NCBI GenBank assembly: GCA_947479455.1
Contig: CANJZE010000020.1
Span: 25,414 to 89,413 of the forward strand
Length of the DNA: 64,000 bases
Direction: 5' to 3'
From: Bacteroidota bacterium
Lineage (GTDB): Bacteria > Bacteroidota > Bacteroidia > Chitinophagales > LD1
Positions 39,504-49,900 of this stretch are shown here, in pieces; positions within the stretch are counted from its first letter, which is position 1, and each line of letters opens with the position of its first letter. The translations under genes and the position numbers were made by a program. Below the pieces are notes generated by a model. That model had not been told where the DNA came from. It saw only the letters and a list, made by a program, of their open reading frames with translations, and ran no database searches.

Positions 39504-40211
39504 TTATTCCACATCATTCATCAACTCATTGATACTTGCCTTTGTCTTTTTTGCGAGGTAAAGCATTTCGGTAGCAATTTGCTGATTCAACCCGTGATAG
39601 GTTTCTTTTTCCTTAGAGGTGTTTTCAGCTTGAGTAGGGCTTTGGAAAGGCAGATTAATATGCCCTTTGCCAGCTGCAATAGTTGATTGCTCATTGGCAT
39701 CAAAGCAAATATTAACCAGCACACCCTTGGCGGTATCAATGGTGCCTACTTTGTTTTTAGACGAAAGCATATTGAGGGGATATTCCTTACTTATGGAAAT
39801 AATATACCCGCCTGGTTCTACGTTTCTTTGATAAGTGCAAAAAAAGCCCGCTTCGGTAAGCACTTCAGCTACGCCCGGGTAAACATCGGTAATGGTATCG
39901 CCAATAGAGAAAGCATACTTGCCGAGTATGCTGTAATAGTAGAATGCTGTTTGTGCCCACACCTGCAACATGAGTGTTCTGCGGCTATTGGTTTTACAGG
40001 TAAACACCACATACTTCTTTCTAGCCAGTTGGTTTGCCATTTCATCGAGCACTACTTTCCTTTCTTTCGAAATGTTTTTAAACTCTTTAATACTGGTTTT
40101 ACAAAACTTATCCAGTTCTGAGTTAAAGCGGTTTTCCTGTGCCTGTGTAAACTGAAAAGCAGTAAACAGTAGCACGAGCAGGAAGAAGTTTTTTTTGTTG
40201 TTTGATTTCAT
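39504..40211 (-). CDS. Exported low-molecular-weight phosphatase / arsenate-reductase-like protein
   Basis: The ATG at 40211 gives 235 residues with a clear signal peptide (KKNFFLLVLLFTAFQFTQAQ). The mature part resembles the Bacteroidota group of low-molecular-weight protein-tyrosine-phosphatase/arsenate-reductase proteins: a helical lead, a P-loop C72-K-T-N-S-R-R78-T (CX5R-T), VYPGVAEVLTEAGF, SISKEYP and the end QIATEMLYLAKK. The usual cytoplasmic members have ICTHNSRRS here. The segment that normally carries the general-acid aspartate (EDP) reads LPFQSPTQ, and a usual second cysteine is absent. So it may bind rather than hydrolyse. Catalytic status is uncertain. Confidence 0.7.
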   Translation of the reverse strand: MKSNNKKNFFLLVLLFTAFQFTQAQENRFNSELDKFCKTSIKEFKNISKERKVVLDEMANQLARKKYVVFTCKTNSRRTLMLQVWAQTAFYYYSILGKYAFSIGDTITDVYPGVAEVLTEAGFFCTYQRNVEPGGYIISISKEYPLNMLSSKNKVGTIDTAKGVLVNICFDANEQSTIAAGKGHINLPFQSPTQAENTSKEKETYHGLNQQIATEMLYLAKKTKASINELMNDVE

Positions 40212-40287
40212 GCGGTGAAATTTATAATGCAAAGTAAGAAAGTTTCTTCTTGTTGCTTACGCTGAATAAACAATAGCGATGGCTGAC

Positions 40288-40539
40288 TTATTTCTTTTTG
40301 GCAACCGTTTTCTTTTTGGCAGCAGCAGGTTTAACCTCTTTGTGTTCGGCTGTATGTTTATCAAATGCTATTTGCCAAAAGTGATTTAAATCATTTGCCT
40401 TTTGCAATTGTGCCGAGTATTCGACTGTGCCACGGTTTTTTTTCTTAAGCCCTTTGAGCAGTTTAAGAATTGCTTTTGAAAACTGTTTTACTTCTTTAAG
40501 CGAATCGGTTGCCTGTTTTTTTGTTTTTTGTTTAGCCAT
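40288..40539 (-). CDS. Small lysine-rich protein
   Basis: The protein has 83 residues. Basic, with helical middle (KEVKQFSKAILKLLKGLKKK) and a histone-H1-like lysine/alanine tail (AAAKKKTVAKKK). No membrane segment. It could bind nucleic acid, but no family is recognised. It is on the same strand as its neighbours with gaps of 76 and 124 bases. Confidence 0.6.
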   Translation of the reverse strand: MAKQKTKKQATDSLKEVKQFSKAILKLLKGLKKKNRGTVEYSAQLQKANDLNHFWQIAFDKHTAEHKEVKPAAAKKKTVAKKK

Positions 40540-40641
40540 TTGGGTTGGTTTTGCAGTGCCAATTTTAGAAATAAATAGGTTTGGGCAGTAGTGGTTTTGC
40601 CGAGTTCATGTTTTGATAATATTACAATATGGTTATGAACT

Positions 40642-40678
40642 AAAAACAGTAAAGCCGTGAAAACTAAGCGGCTTTACT
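40642..40678 (-). terminator. Terminator overlapping the end of the glycosyltransferase gene
   Basis: A perfect 10-base stem AGTAAAGCCG (40648-40657) pairs with CGGCTTTACT (40669-40678). Plus-strand AAAAA at 40642-40646 is the U-run on the minus strand. The 5' arm of the hairpin (in the direction of transcription) encodes the last residues SKAA of the glycosyltransferase, so stop codon and loop coincide. Confidence 0.75.
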
Positions 40679-41677
40679 TCTCCTGCCTTCAACCGGAGCA
40701 TGAAGAATGGCATTAATGATGTTTGGCAAATCATCATCAAATTTTATTTGTACGGCTTGCTCATGTTCTAACCAAAACTTTACTTCATCTTCTTTTAAGT
40801 GGTCCGAAGTTCTAACCCCCATTGCTGCCAATTCTTTGGCATTACTTATTTGTTCGCTTTGCTTTTTTATAGGAATTACAAACAGTTTTTTGCCGAGGTA
40901 CAGTGCTTCGCTTACGGTTTGAAAACCGGCAGCGGTTATTACACCGTTGCAATTAGAGATATCCTGCACAAATTTTTCGTTGTTCAACGGCTTGATGATG
41001 CAGTTGTTGATTCTTCGCTCAGCTATCGCAGTTTTGGAATAGATAATGAATTGGTTGGCGGTAAAAGATTTTGAATGAAAGAAATGCAGCAATTCTTCAT
41101 CGCTAAAGGAATTGAGATACACTAGAGTGAAGTTCTTGCTTCCCGGAATTGCATTTCTTATTTCGGAACGAATGACGGGGTAGTAAATGAAATCATCAAA
41201 CTTTTGAAAGTGCATTCCTATTTTGTTTTTAGTGGGACACATTACAGTAGCAAAAAATTTTGTGGTACGGTTGCCTTTTACTCTGCGCAGTTTTTTTGAA
41301 GTAACTGAATACATATTTCCGATGCCCACCGATTTTACACCTGCAATTTTTGCTCCCCATAAACTAATAGGCTCAAAGTCGGAAATAATCAAATCATATT
41401 CTTTGAAGGGAACTTTCCATAAACCAACAGCCAGTGAAAGAAAATTTGCTTTGCCTATTGATTTAAGTACAGAAATTTTCCCCTTTTGTCCATAGTAAAA
41501 ACTTAAGCCCTTGTACTCATAGTTTACTTCGAAGGGCAAACTCATTTGTGCTTTGCCTCCGCTAATGAGCACATCGAGTTGTGTAACTTCAGGGTGTTGT
41601 TTGAGTAGTTTGTAAATTTCGGTAGAGCGGCTGATATGCCCATTACCTGTTGCCTGAATTCCGAATAGAATTTTCAT
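40664..41677 (-). CDS. Glycosyltransferase, GT28/MurG-like fold
   Basis: The protein has 337 residues. It begins MKILFGIQATGNGHISRS, a glycine-rich N-terminal loop typical of GT-B enzymes, and has the nucleotide-sugar-binding segment GVITAAGFQTVSEALYLGKKLFVIPIKKQSEQ near residues 240-270. This is like UDP-sugar transferases that make glycolipids. It lies in the same orientation as the LpxH-like phosphoesterase upstream, and the pair may act in envelope lipid synthesis. Acceptor and donor are unknown. Confidence 0.82.
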   Translation of the reverse strand: MKILFGIQATGNGHISRSTEIYKLLKQHPEVTQLDVLISGGKAQMSLPFEVNYEYKGLSFYYGQKGKISVLKSIGKANFLSLAVGLWKVPFKEYDLIISDFEPISLWGAKIAGVKSVGIGNMYSVTSKKLRRVKGNRTTKFFATVMCPTKNKIGMHFQKFDDFIYYPVIRSEIRNAIPGSKNFTLVYLNSFSDEELLHFFHSKSFTANQFIIYSKTAIAERRINNCIIKPLNNEKFVQDISNCNGVITAAGFQTVSEALYLGKKLFVIPIKKQSEQISNAKELAAMGVRTSDHLKEDEVKFWLEHEQAVQIKFDDDLPNIINAILHAPVEGRRSKAA

Positions 41678-41807
41678 GCTTGTTGTTTTAGAATAAACGA
41701 AATGTGGAGAGATGTTATTTCGCGAAGCGAGACTAGTTGAGTTGAAGAGGCGGCTGAGGAATTTCTTCCGTAGAAAAATGAAGGTGAAGCGTATGTTGAT
41801 TTTTGTT

Positions 41808-42683
41808 TCAGGCAGTCAGTTTCTCTTTAACTAATGGTGCTTTAACTATTGCTCCGCGGTGTTTGTCAAAAGCGTCCTGCATGGCAATAATGTCGGGAGA
41901 CAGTTGCCGCACAATGGTTTCCTCATCGGTAACAGATTCAAATTTCAGGTCTTTAAAGTAAACCAGTTTCCATTCCTTGGTATATTCTAACGAAGTAAGA
42001 TTTTCAATCCAATCACCCGAGTTAAGATAAGTAACCGAACCGTTTACGCTCATATACTTCTTCATCACCGGTTCGTGAATGTGCCCGCAGATAACATGGG
42101 AGTAGTCATTTTGAATTGCAATTTCAGCAGCGGTTTGCTCGAAACTATTGATGTGTTTAACCGCTGCCTTTACACTGTCCTTTACTTTTTTGGACAACGA
42201 TATTTTTTCGCGTCCGAACTTTTCAAGTATGAGATTGACAAAGCGATTGATAAGAATTAAAATATCATATCCCACTCCACCAATTTTTGCCAGCCATTTA
42301 GAATGGCGCATGGTTACATCAAAAATATCTCCGTGAAAGAACCAATGTTTTTGTCCATCAAGCGTAAGCACCAGTTTATCTTTTAAATGAAGATTGTCTA
42401 AACTGAATCCGCTGAACTTACGCAGCATTTCATCGTGATTGCCCGTGAGATAATACACTTGCGTTCCGTGCATCATCATCTTAATTACACGTTGAATTAC
42501 GCGCCAGTGCGAATCGGGAAAATAAAATTTGGACAGTTGCCAAATGTCTATGAAATCGCCATTGATGATTAAAATTTCAGGGTCAATACTCTTTAGATAA
42601 GTATTCAACTCTTCTGCATGGCAACCGTAAGTGCCCAGATGCACATCGGAAATTACCGCTACTTTAATTTTTCTTTTTTCCAT
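41808..42683 (-). CDS. Metallophosphoesterase, UDP-2,3-diacylglucosamine hydrolase (LpxH)-like
   Basis: The ATG at 42683 gives 291 residues; a longer frame to 42722 adds 13 unconvincing residues. Calcineurin-like motifs are complete: ISDVHLG, NGDFIDIWQ, TGNHDE, FHGDIFD and CGHIHEP, which bind two metal ions. This resembles the LpxH family of lipid A synthesis, though an LpxG- or other phosphatase role is possible. The glycosyltransferase gene follows 130 bases downstream. Confidence 0.85.
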   Translation of the reverse strand: MEKRKIKVAVISDVHLGTYGCHAEELNTYLKSIDPEILIINGDFIDIWQLSKFYFPDSHWRVIQRVIKMMMHGTQVYYLTGNHDEMLRKFSGFSLDNLHLKDKLVLTLDGQKHWFFHGDIFDVTMRHSKWLAKIGGVGYDILILINRFVNLILEKFGREKISLSKKVKDSVKAAVKHINSFEQTAAEIAIQNDYSHVICGHIHEPVMKKYMSVNGSVTYLNSGDWIENLTSLEYTKEWKLVYFKDLKFESVTDEETIVRQLSPDIIAMQDAFDKHRGAIVKAPLVKEKLTA

Positions 42684-42868
42684 TGTTCTAAACGTTTTAC
42701 AAATGTGTATGTTGAATATCACTTGCGTGTATTCATTTCGTTAACGTTCAATCAATGTTGTGTTGCGTTATTGTAACTGAGGAAGAAACGCTGTGGTGTT
42801 TTTAGGAGTGTCCACAATTTAAGTTTGAACGAAGGGATTTTTGTTCATCTGTGCTTAACACGTAAAAT

Positions 42869-44341
42869 TTAGAAACCCGTAACTGCAATTACACACGACT
42901 TATTAAAAGGCGCAGGATTAGCAGTGGAGGGATGTTGAATGGAAACAAAATAAGTTTTGCCGTTAGGTGTAAACATATTGCCGGTGGTCTCGCAGCCTTC
43001 GGGTGCAACCATGAAACGTTTCAAATCTTCGAGCGTTGGATTTTCTATTGATAAATCAAGAAAGTAAACTTCGTTGTAAGTTTCACCTTTTGCATTTATC
43101 GCTGCGCTGGCACTTCCGTTTTTGTTGCCGTGTGTATCTTCACTTATTACTAAATAATTTTTGCCTCGTAGCGTTACCGATGTCATTGCATCAGGACTGC
43201 TGAAACAAAACGTAGAATCTTTTTTGCTTACTCCTCCATGGAGCAACACGCGAAGTTTGTTTGTTCTTAAATCCAATTCTAAAATTCTACCAAAAGGGTC
43301 GCGGTAGTTATTGCCGCTGGTGCGGCAAAGTTCATTTAAGTGTTTTGCAGGTTTGCCGCCCATTTCAATTTCTTTATTGAAATCAAATTCATCGGTGCCC
43401 GACTCGGTGATGTAAAGCTTCTCTCCCACTGCCTCAATCCATTCGTTGCTGATAAACATAGATGCATTATAGCGCACTGCTACATCAATAATGTTAAGCA
43501 GTGAATCGTCTTGCATAGGCAATTCAATCCAACTTCCGCTATCAGCATCGACACTCTGCTGATAGCCGTATAACTGACCGTTCTCATAATCGCCTTTTTC
43601 TTTCATCACAAATTTAAAGATGATAGCGGGTTTGTTGTCGCTAGTTAAATAGACAGTTCTTCCATCGGGCATGCATTGTGCATCCTCATGCCTATAACGA
43701 CCAAGGCTTTTAATTCTTCTAATGGCCTGATGTGTTTTTGGATTTACCTCAATCATCCATCCGTAATTCAAAAATTTCTTTTTGCCATTGTAATCAGAAG
43801 TGTCGGTGATGCCAAAGCGCGAATTGATTTCTGTATTGCTCAACGGAAATTCTTCTTCGGTGGTCAGGATGTTTCCATTCGGCAGTAACGTCCCTCCGCA
43901 ATTGCGAAAAGTTTCGCCAACGTTCGAAAAATCAACAGCATGAAAATCTCCAATTACTTTCCATTCATCATTTTCTTTCTTCACTTCAAATACAGTTCCG
44001 CCTCCGCCATCGCCAAGCAACGCATTCGGTTTATGCTCTTCATGGTTTACATATAAATAGCCATGCTCGCTCGATCTATCAATAGGAATATAAATGACCA
44101 TGTCGTGACTTCCTTTGCCAGGGGCATTAATGCGTGAGTTGGTAATAACTGTATCACCTTCACTAAAAAGCACTTTGTAACTAAATCCTTCTGGAATAAT
44201 CACTGTGCGATTGTTGTCGTTAATGGCAACGGGCTTAAACAATGCTGTGCCAGTTTGTTGTCCATTGCAGGAGATAATTGAAACTATTACTACCATTGAC
44301 AAAAACAACTTACAATAATTTCTAAAAGTGTGTGGATTCAT
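42869..44341 (-). CDS. PhoX-family (DUF839) lipoprotein phosphatase
   Basis: The ATG at 44341 gives 490 residues with a lipoprotein signal (VVIVSIISCNGQQ). The mature part is the beta-propeller of PhoX alkaline phosphatases: GKGSHDMVIYIP, YVNHEEH, NCGGTLLPNGNILTTEEEF, RHEDAQCMPDGRTVYLTSD and the end NMFTPNGKTYFVSIQHPS. PhoX hydrolyses phosphomonoesters with Ca and Fe ions. It follows the CHAD-like gene with a 4-base gap. A phosphate-starvation role is likely by family; regulation is not visible. Confidence 0.88.
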   Translation of the reverse strand: MNPHTFRNYCKLFLSMVVIVSIISCNGQQTGTALFKPVAINDNNRTVIIPEGFSYKVLFSEGDTVITNSRINAPGKGSHDMVIYIPIDRSSEHGYLYVNHEEHKPNALLGDGGGGTVFEVKKENDEWKVIGDFHAVDFSNVGETFRNCGGTLLPNGNILTTEEEFPLSNTEINSRFGITDTSDYNGKKKFLNYGWMIEVNPKTHQAIRRIKSLGRYRHEDAQCMPDGRTVYLTSDNKPAIIFKFVMKEKGDYENGQLYGYQQSVDADSGSWIELPMQDDSLLNIIDVAVRYNASMFISNEWIEAVGEKLYITESGTDEFDFNKEIEMGGKPAKHLNELCRTSGNNYRDPFGRILELDLRTNKLRVLLHGGVSKKDSTFCFSSPDAMTSVTLRGKNYLVISEDTHGNKNGSASAAINAKGETYNEVYFLDLSIENPTLEDLKRFMVAPEGCETTGNMFTPNGKTYFVSIQHPSTANPAPFNKSCVIAVTGF

Positions 44342-44345
44342 TTTT

Positions 44346-45101
44346 TTATTGTTTAAAAAATTTTGATGCAGTTGAAATTTCTGCATTTAGCTGAACTTCT
44401 TCTTCGGTAAGTTTTTCGGTTGCACGAATTAGTTTGGAATTTTTTTTTAGGCGGCTTACAGCTGTTAACTGTTCTTTTAATTCGTGTTTTTTTTCAATCA
44501 GTTTTTTTAGTTTGTGTAGAAGTTGTAAATCCAGTTGGTCCGCAAAATTGCCAGCCAAGGGGTCAAACAAATTGAGGATAAAAAAAAAGTCGTCAAGGTC
44601 CTTCTTTGTCTGGTCGAAATCGTGATAATTAAAAGGCAAACAAAGCCCGTTTTTTATTTCTGTAAAAAGAAAAGATGCAAATTGTTCGATGTCCTTTTCT
44701 GTTACTTTTTCTAAATGCTTTTTTCCGTTTTGTTTGATAGCGGAGTTGCCAGATGTGTTTTTACGGTAGTGCTTTTTTAATCGGTCTATATGCTCTTCAG
44801 CAATAGATAATCCATAAAATGTTTGCCATACCGTTGCTTCGTACTTTTTTGCTAAAGCTTGCAGCGCATAATCATCGGTAAACTCTTCGGCATAGAGATA
44901 CATTTTGTTCGTATGCCATAAATACTTGGAAGCGTTAAAGTTTTTATCGACAAACTGGAACAAACGAAAGAGCGTGTTTATTTCTTTCACCATCATCATA
45001 AACTGACGCAGGTGTTCTACATCCTTAGTTACCAAAAACTGCTTTAGCTCACTTCGCGACTGTTTCCATAAAAGATCATGATATTCTGTAACTGAGTTCA
45101 C
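44346..45101 (-). CDS. Possible CHAD-domain protein
   Basis: A helical, basic cytoplasmic protein of 251 residues. VEHLRQFMMMVKEINTLFRLFQF near residues 28-50 and LLHKLKKLIEKKHELKEQL near 193-211 resemble the two helical repeats of CHAD domains (VH.LR...R.LR..LRLF). CHAD proteins bind polyphosphate. The resemblance is weak because several of the usual histidines and arginines are missing. It is the first gene of a unit with the PhoX-family gene, separated by 4 bases. Confidence 0.5.
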   Translation of the reverse strand: MNSVTEYHDLLWKQSRSELKQFLVTKDVEHLRQFMMMVKEINTLFRLFQFVDKNFNASKYLWHTNKMYLYAEEFTDDYALQALAKKYEATVWQTFYGLSIAEEHIDRLKKHYRKNTSGNSAIKQNGKKHLEKVTEKDIEQFASFLFTEIKNGLCLPFNYHDFDQTKKDLDDFFFILNLFDPLAGNFADQLDLQLLHKLKKLIEKKHELKEQLTAVSRLKKNSKLIRATEKLTEEEVQLNAEISTASKFFKQ

Positions 45102-45543
45102 GAGATAGTTTTGCGCAAACTTGCGACTCCCATGTTAAGCCTGAACTAAGCAAAGGATAAAAAATTGTTTGCCATACCTTTTATTTCAAAATCCTTAACC
45201 CAGTTATTACTCAAACTGTTTAGTTCCATAAACATGACATAATACCAACTGTTACTTTTGCACACCAAACTACATATGGAAATCACGGCTACCTAAATAT
45301 TACAAAAAGCTGAAGTAGCGCTGCACATACAATTCACCCGCTACTTCGTTAACCGGTTCAAAGAATGCAAAAGAGTATTGCGTGGATGGTCTAAAAAAAA
45401 TGTGTTGCCCTACACAATTAAAATTAAGATGATAAACACTTAACTAAAAGATATTGTATTGGATTTACTAAGCAAACATTCCCTCTACACGTTTGCAGCT
45501 TCTTAATAATCACACTAATTTTTAAAATCAATAATTACTTCGT
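45102..45543. other. Spacer of 442 bases between divergent transcription units
   Basis: No gene is seen. A 9-base perfect inverted repeat GAAGTAGCG (45312-45320) and CGCTACTTC (45339-45347) is followed by the palindrome AACCGGTT (45350-45357). No clear Bacteroidota promoter was found, although TACACGTTTG near 45486-45495 is an imperfect -7 candidate. The spacer should hold the start signals of module B and of the CHAD/PhoX unit. Confidence 0.5.
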
Positions 45544-46938
45544 ATGAAAAAAATCATTCTCCTTACAATGGTATTAATGAATGCCCTTGTTTACGCACAA
45601 AACGGTTTAGAATGTATTGTAGTAGAAAAATATTACGTATCTGATGCAAATGACACCTCTGTAAATGATGCAGGTGGGGTTCTTCCTGTTGGCTCAGTTA
45701 CGTACAGAATTTATGCCGACATGCTTCCTGGTTATAACTTTCAAGCGGCTTATGGTGTAGATGTAGCTCCTACCGGAAGTATTGGTGCCGGTGACCATGA
45801 GCTTAAAATACAAACTACTACTTTGTTCTTTAACAATCAAGATAGAGGGGCAACCACTCCAAACTTTACCAAAGCACGATGTGCAGATAATACCGTTATG
45901 CTCGACTCTTGGCTATCGGTTGGTGCAGCGTGTGCAGGAAACTTTGGTATTTTAAAAACCGCTGATAATGGTGTTTCAAATGTTTCAAATGGCGATGGTG
46001 TTTTACAAAACGCTGACGCATCGGCAGGTATTCCATTAACTACTCAAGACGGGCTCGTTACAGGAACACCAGGTAACGTAACCATAGTTGGTATTGATGA
46101 TTCTATTCTGGTTTTCGATAATCAAAACGATGGTACAAATGGTCCTTCTTTTTCTACTTATAACGGTTCTTGGGCTTGCCTTGGTGGATGCACAGGACCC
46201 GATACTGTAGATAATAAATTATTGATTGCACAAATTACTACCGATGGTATTTTGACTTTTGAATTGAATATACAAATAGGAACTCCAACGGGAGGCGTTC
46301 AAAGATTTGTAGCAAGAAATCCAGTGGGTGCAGAAATTTCTTTGCCTTGTTTGATTGATACACTAGGTCGTCCTGCTCTTCCGTTGCCTACTATTAATAT
46401 TACAGCGCCTTCAAATGGTGCAAATTATAATGTAGGCGATACTGTAAATATTACGGCCGATGCCGTGGCCATATCTGGCACTATTACGCAGGTAGAATTT
46501 TTTGTTGACGGTAATTCTATAGGAATTGATAACTCTACTCCTTATACAGCACCCGCTTGGATAGCAACTCTTGGAGCACACAATTTAACTGCTACTACAA
46601 CCGATTCTAATAGCGGTCAAGCTACATCTACCGTGGTTCTTATTAATGGATTAACAGTTGGAGTTGATGAATTGAATGCTGTTGCACCTATGGTGAAAGT
46701 TTTCCCAAGCCCTACGAAAGATTTATTTCAACTACAGATTTCTGGTGTAAAAGAAAATACAAGCTGCAGTTATTCAATACAGGATGTAACCGGAAAATTC
46801 TTAACTCAAAAAAACGTGGTAATTATAGCTGGAAATTATGCTGAGTATGTAAATATTGCAGCATTAGCCAATGGAATTTACTTAGTAAAAGTAACAACCA
46901 AAGGTTTTACTTCTACGCAAAAAATAATCAAAAACTAG
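45544..46938 (+). CDS. T9SS protein with VExYYVS N-terminal domain, copy 1 (module B)
   Basis: The protein has 464 residues. A signal peptide (ending YAQ) is followed by an N-terminal domain (about 20-270) shared with the proteins at 50080 and 54050: VVEKYYVSDANDT, GSVTYRIYADMLPGY, DHELKIQTTTLFFNN, NTVMLDSWLSVG and QIGTPTGGVQRFVARNPVGAEI. An Ig-like domain (ITAPSNGANYNVGDTVNITAD) occupies about 288-375. A T9SS sorting domain ends the protein (VKVFPSPTKDLF ... NGIYLVKVT). I do not know the N-terminal domain. It is the first gene of the module, 31 bases before the TonB receptor gene. A cell-surface or secreted protein. Confidence 0.8.
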   Translation: MKKIILLTMVLMNALVYAQNGLECIVVEKYYVSDANDTSVNDAGGVLPVGSVTYRIYADMLPGYNFQAAYGVDVAPTGSIGAGDHELKIQTTTLFFNNQDRGATTPNFTKARCADNTVMLDSWLSVGAACAGNFGILKTADNGVSNVSNGDGVLQNADASAGIPLTTQDGLVTGTPGNVTIVGIDDSILVFDNQNDGTNGPSFSTYNGSWACLGGCTGPDTVDNKLLIAQITTDGILTFELNIQIGTPTGGVQRFVARNPVGAEISLPCLIDTLGRPALPLPTINITAPSNGANYNVGDTVNITADAVAISGTITQVEFFVDGNSIGIDNSTPYTAPAWIATLGAHNLTATTTDSNSGQATSTVVLINGLTVGVDELNAVAPMVKVFPSPTKDLFQLQISGVKENTSCSYSIQDVTGKFLTQKNVVIIAGNYAEYVNIAALANGIYLVKVTTKGFTSTQKIIKN

Positions 46939-46969
46939 GTTCAACCCATCGAACCCTTCACGATTATTT

Positions 46970-49900
46970 ATGTATCACTTCATCTGTAAATATAGGTCAG
47001 CAAAAAAAATCTTTTTGTTAACGCTGTTTAGCTTCATTGCCTTTTCTTCGGGTTTTGCGCAGGAAATTGTGCGAGGAAAAATAAGCGATGAGAATGGCGA
47101 GGCAATGATAAGTGCCACGGTAGTACTCAAAACAAACAATGCTATTGGCACCGTCACCGATCTCGATGGAAATTTCTCACTTACTCTTCCCGATACTTCA
47201 GAACATACCATCGTTATTTCTGTACTTGGGTATAAAAAAATAGAGGAAACCGTTCATGCAAAAAAAGGTGAAGTTGTGCTTCGCAACGTTTCTATGCGAC
47301 CCATAGCTACCGAAATACAAGAAGTGGTAATTTCTGCAAAAGCCGTAAGAGCCAACGACACTTACTTAGATAACGTAAAACGAAAATCGGCTACCACACT
47401 TGATTATATTTCATCCGAAACAATGAAGAAAACCGGTGATGCAAATGTGACTGCAGCCATAGCCCGAGTACCAGGAGTTTCTACAAATGGGGGATTTATT
47501 ACTGTACGCGGCATTGGCGACCGCTACGTAAAAACAGGAATAAATGGTTGCCGTATACCCACGTTAGACCCGTTTACAAATAACATTAAATTGGATTTGC
47601 TTCCCACCAATCTCATTGACAATATTCTCATAACAAAAACTGCTAGTCCTGATTTACCGGGCGATTGGGCTGGTGCTTATTTATCAGTAGAAACAAAAGA
47701 TTATCCTGATAAACTAGCTGTAAATTTGGAACTGTCTTCGGAGTTCAATTTTCAAAGTACGTTCCGCAATATTGTTTCTTCGGAACACAGTAAAACAGAT
47801 TGGCTAGGTTACGATAACGGTTTGCGCGAACACAATCATGCTTCTTTTATAACGCCAATTCCTAATCCAAATCAATACGAAGAATTTGTTGGTTTAGGTA
47901 TGGGAGATTATTACCGCTCATTGGGAATAACGCAACCCTGGATATCGGGAACGGCAAGTGGCGATGCTCTGTTTAAATTGGGCTTAGTAGAATTGGGTTT
48001 ACTGCCAAAGGCAATGTTCAACGACCCCGCAGCTTTTCAAAGTGCAAAAATCCAATACCTCAATGGACCGTATAGAAGCGATGCTTTTAAATCAATTAAC
48101 GATGGAGCGGCAAAATCGGGTCAGTCGTTTGCTAATAACTGGAATACTAGTAAACGATTTGCGCTGCCTAATTTCGGCTTGTCGTTTACACTTGGCAATC
48201 AAGTTAGTTTATTCAAACGCCCACTCGGCTTTTTAGTTGGTGTTCGCTATAGTTCTAACACGCAATACGACCCAAATTCAATTGCTGTCAGAGAAAATGC
48301 CTACCGCGACAGTGCAGGTGCAGCAGTAGCACAGGTTACTTCCATCAGCCATCAAAAGTTTGGTCGCGAAACCTACGCTTGGAGTGCCCTCATCAATCTG
48401 GCATATAAATTCACACCAAACAACAGTATCACTTTGTTGTTCATGCCTAATTTTATTGGCGTAAACAATGTGCGCGATGCGGTGGACAGTGCAGGTGGTG
48501 AATTCAACATTTTTACCAAGAGCCAATTCTATGAACACCGAAGGCAAATGATTTATCAGCTTAAAACTGAACATTTAATTCCTGGGCCTAATGTGCGAAT
48601 TGAATTGAATGCATCTTATACAATGGGTAAAAGCAATGCTCCTGACTTTAAAAACCTGAATTATTCACAAGACCAGAATACACTCCAATATCAAATTGGT
48701 GGCGGTGGAGAAAGCACCATACAACGGTATTACCGCTATTTGACAGATGACTTGCTCGACTCCCGTATAGCAATTGAAATACCGCTAGGCAACAAACCGG
48801 GGTTAGTACGAAAACTGAAATTGGGAGGAGCATATCAGTATAATAAAAAGAAAAGCGACCAGTACGCTTATGATTTATATCTGCATCAGGACCACCAAGT
48901 GCTTGGCGATGATAATATTCAAGGTTTTTTTGGTTTAGAAAATTTTGGAATTAGCACAGCTACATATCAGGGAGTGCCTTATAGTAAAATGAATGCTTGG
49001 TATTTGGAAAACAGCGACCCTGCCAATCATACTTTGGGTAATAGTCATATTGGTGGAGGATTTGCTATGCTTGATTTTGCAGTTCTTCCCGCCTTCAGAA
49101 TTAATGGAGGTTTACGTATTGAATACGCAAAAATATTTACCGATGTATTTCTGTATGACTCTTTGAATTACCCCGCAGACGATATTCGCAGAACAAGTTT
49201 TTCAGTACTGCCTAACCCGGGTAGTTTGAAGGAAATTAGCTACTTACCTAGCATAAATTTCATTTACAAATTACGGCAGCATGAATTGAGCCCAATCAAT
49301 TTGCGATGGAGTTATAGCTATGGAATTGCCCGCCCAAGTATTCGCGAGTTATCTGAAACGCTAGTTTATGATTATGAATTTAAATCAAAAGTTTTTGGCA
49401 ACTCTCAGTTGAAGACAGTAAAAATCCACAACGTTGATTTACGGTTAGAATCTTATTTCAAAGGTGGACACGATTTGTCGGTTAGTTTTTTTTATAAAGA
49501 TTTTACCAATCACATCGAACTCGTGAACTACGAATTTTATACCTGGCAAAACGTTGACCGTTCTAGCGTGTTTGGCGTTGAGGTAGATGGCAAAGTAACT
49601 TTAGTAAAAGGACTTGAACTAAGAGCAAATGCGGCTTACATCCATTCACAAACCAAAGTAGTTGAATACAGAATTGGCAATGGCATACAAGATAAAATCC
49701 CTGTAGATACAATTACCCGAACAATGTTTGGTCAAGCGCCTTATGTGGTTAACGGGATTCTTTCTTATACGAATGAAAAAATTGGATTGACCACTACACT
49801 CAGTTACAATACACAAGGTCCTCGTTTGGTAATTGCAGGAGTTTCTACAGGAGGAAGACCCGATGTGTACGAACGCCCGCGTCACTTGCTTGATTTCAAA

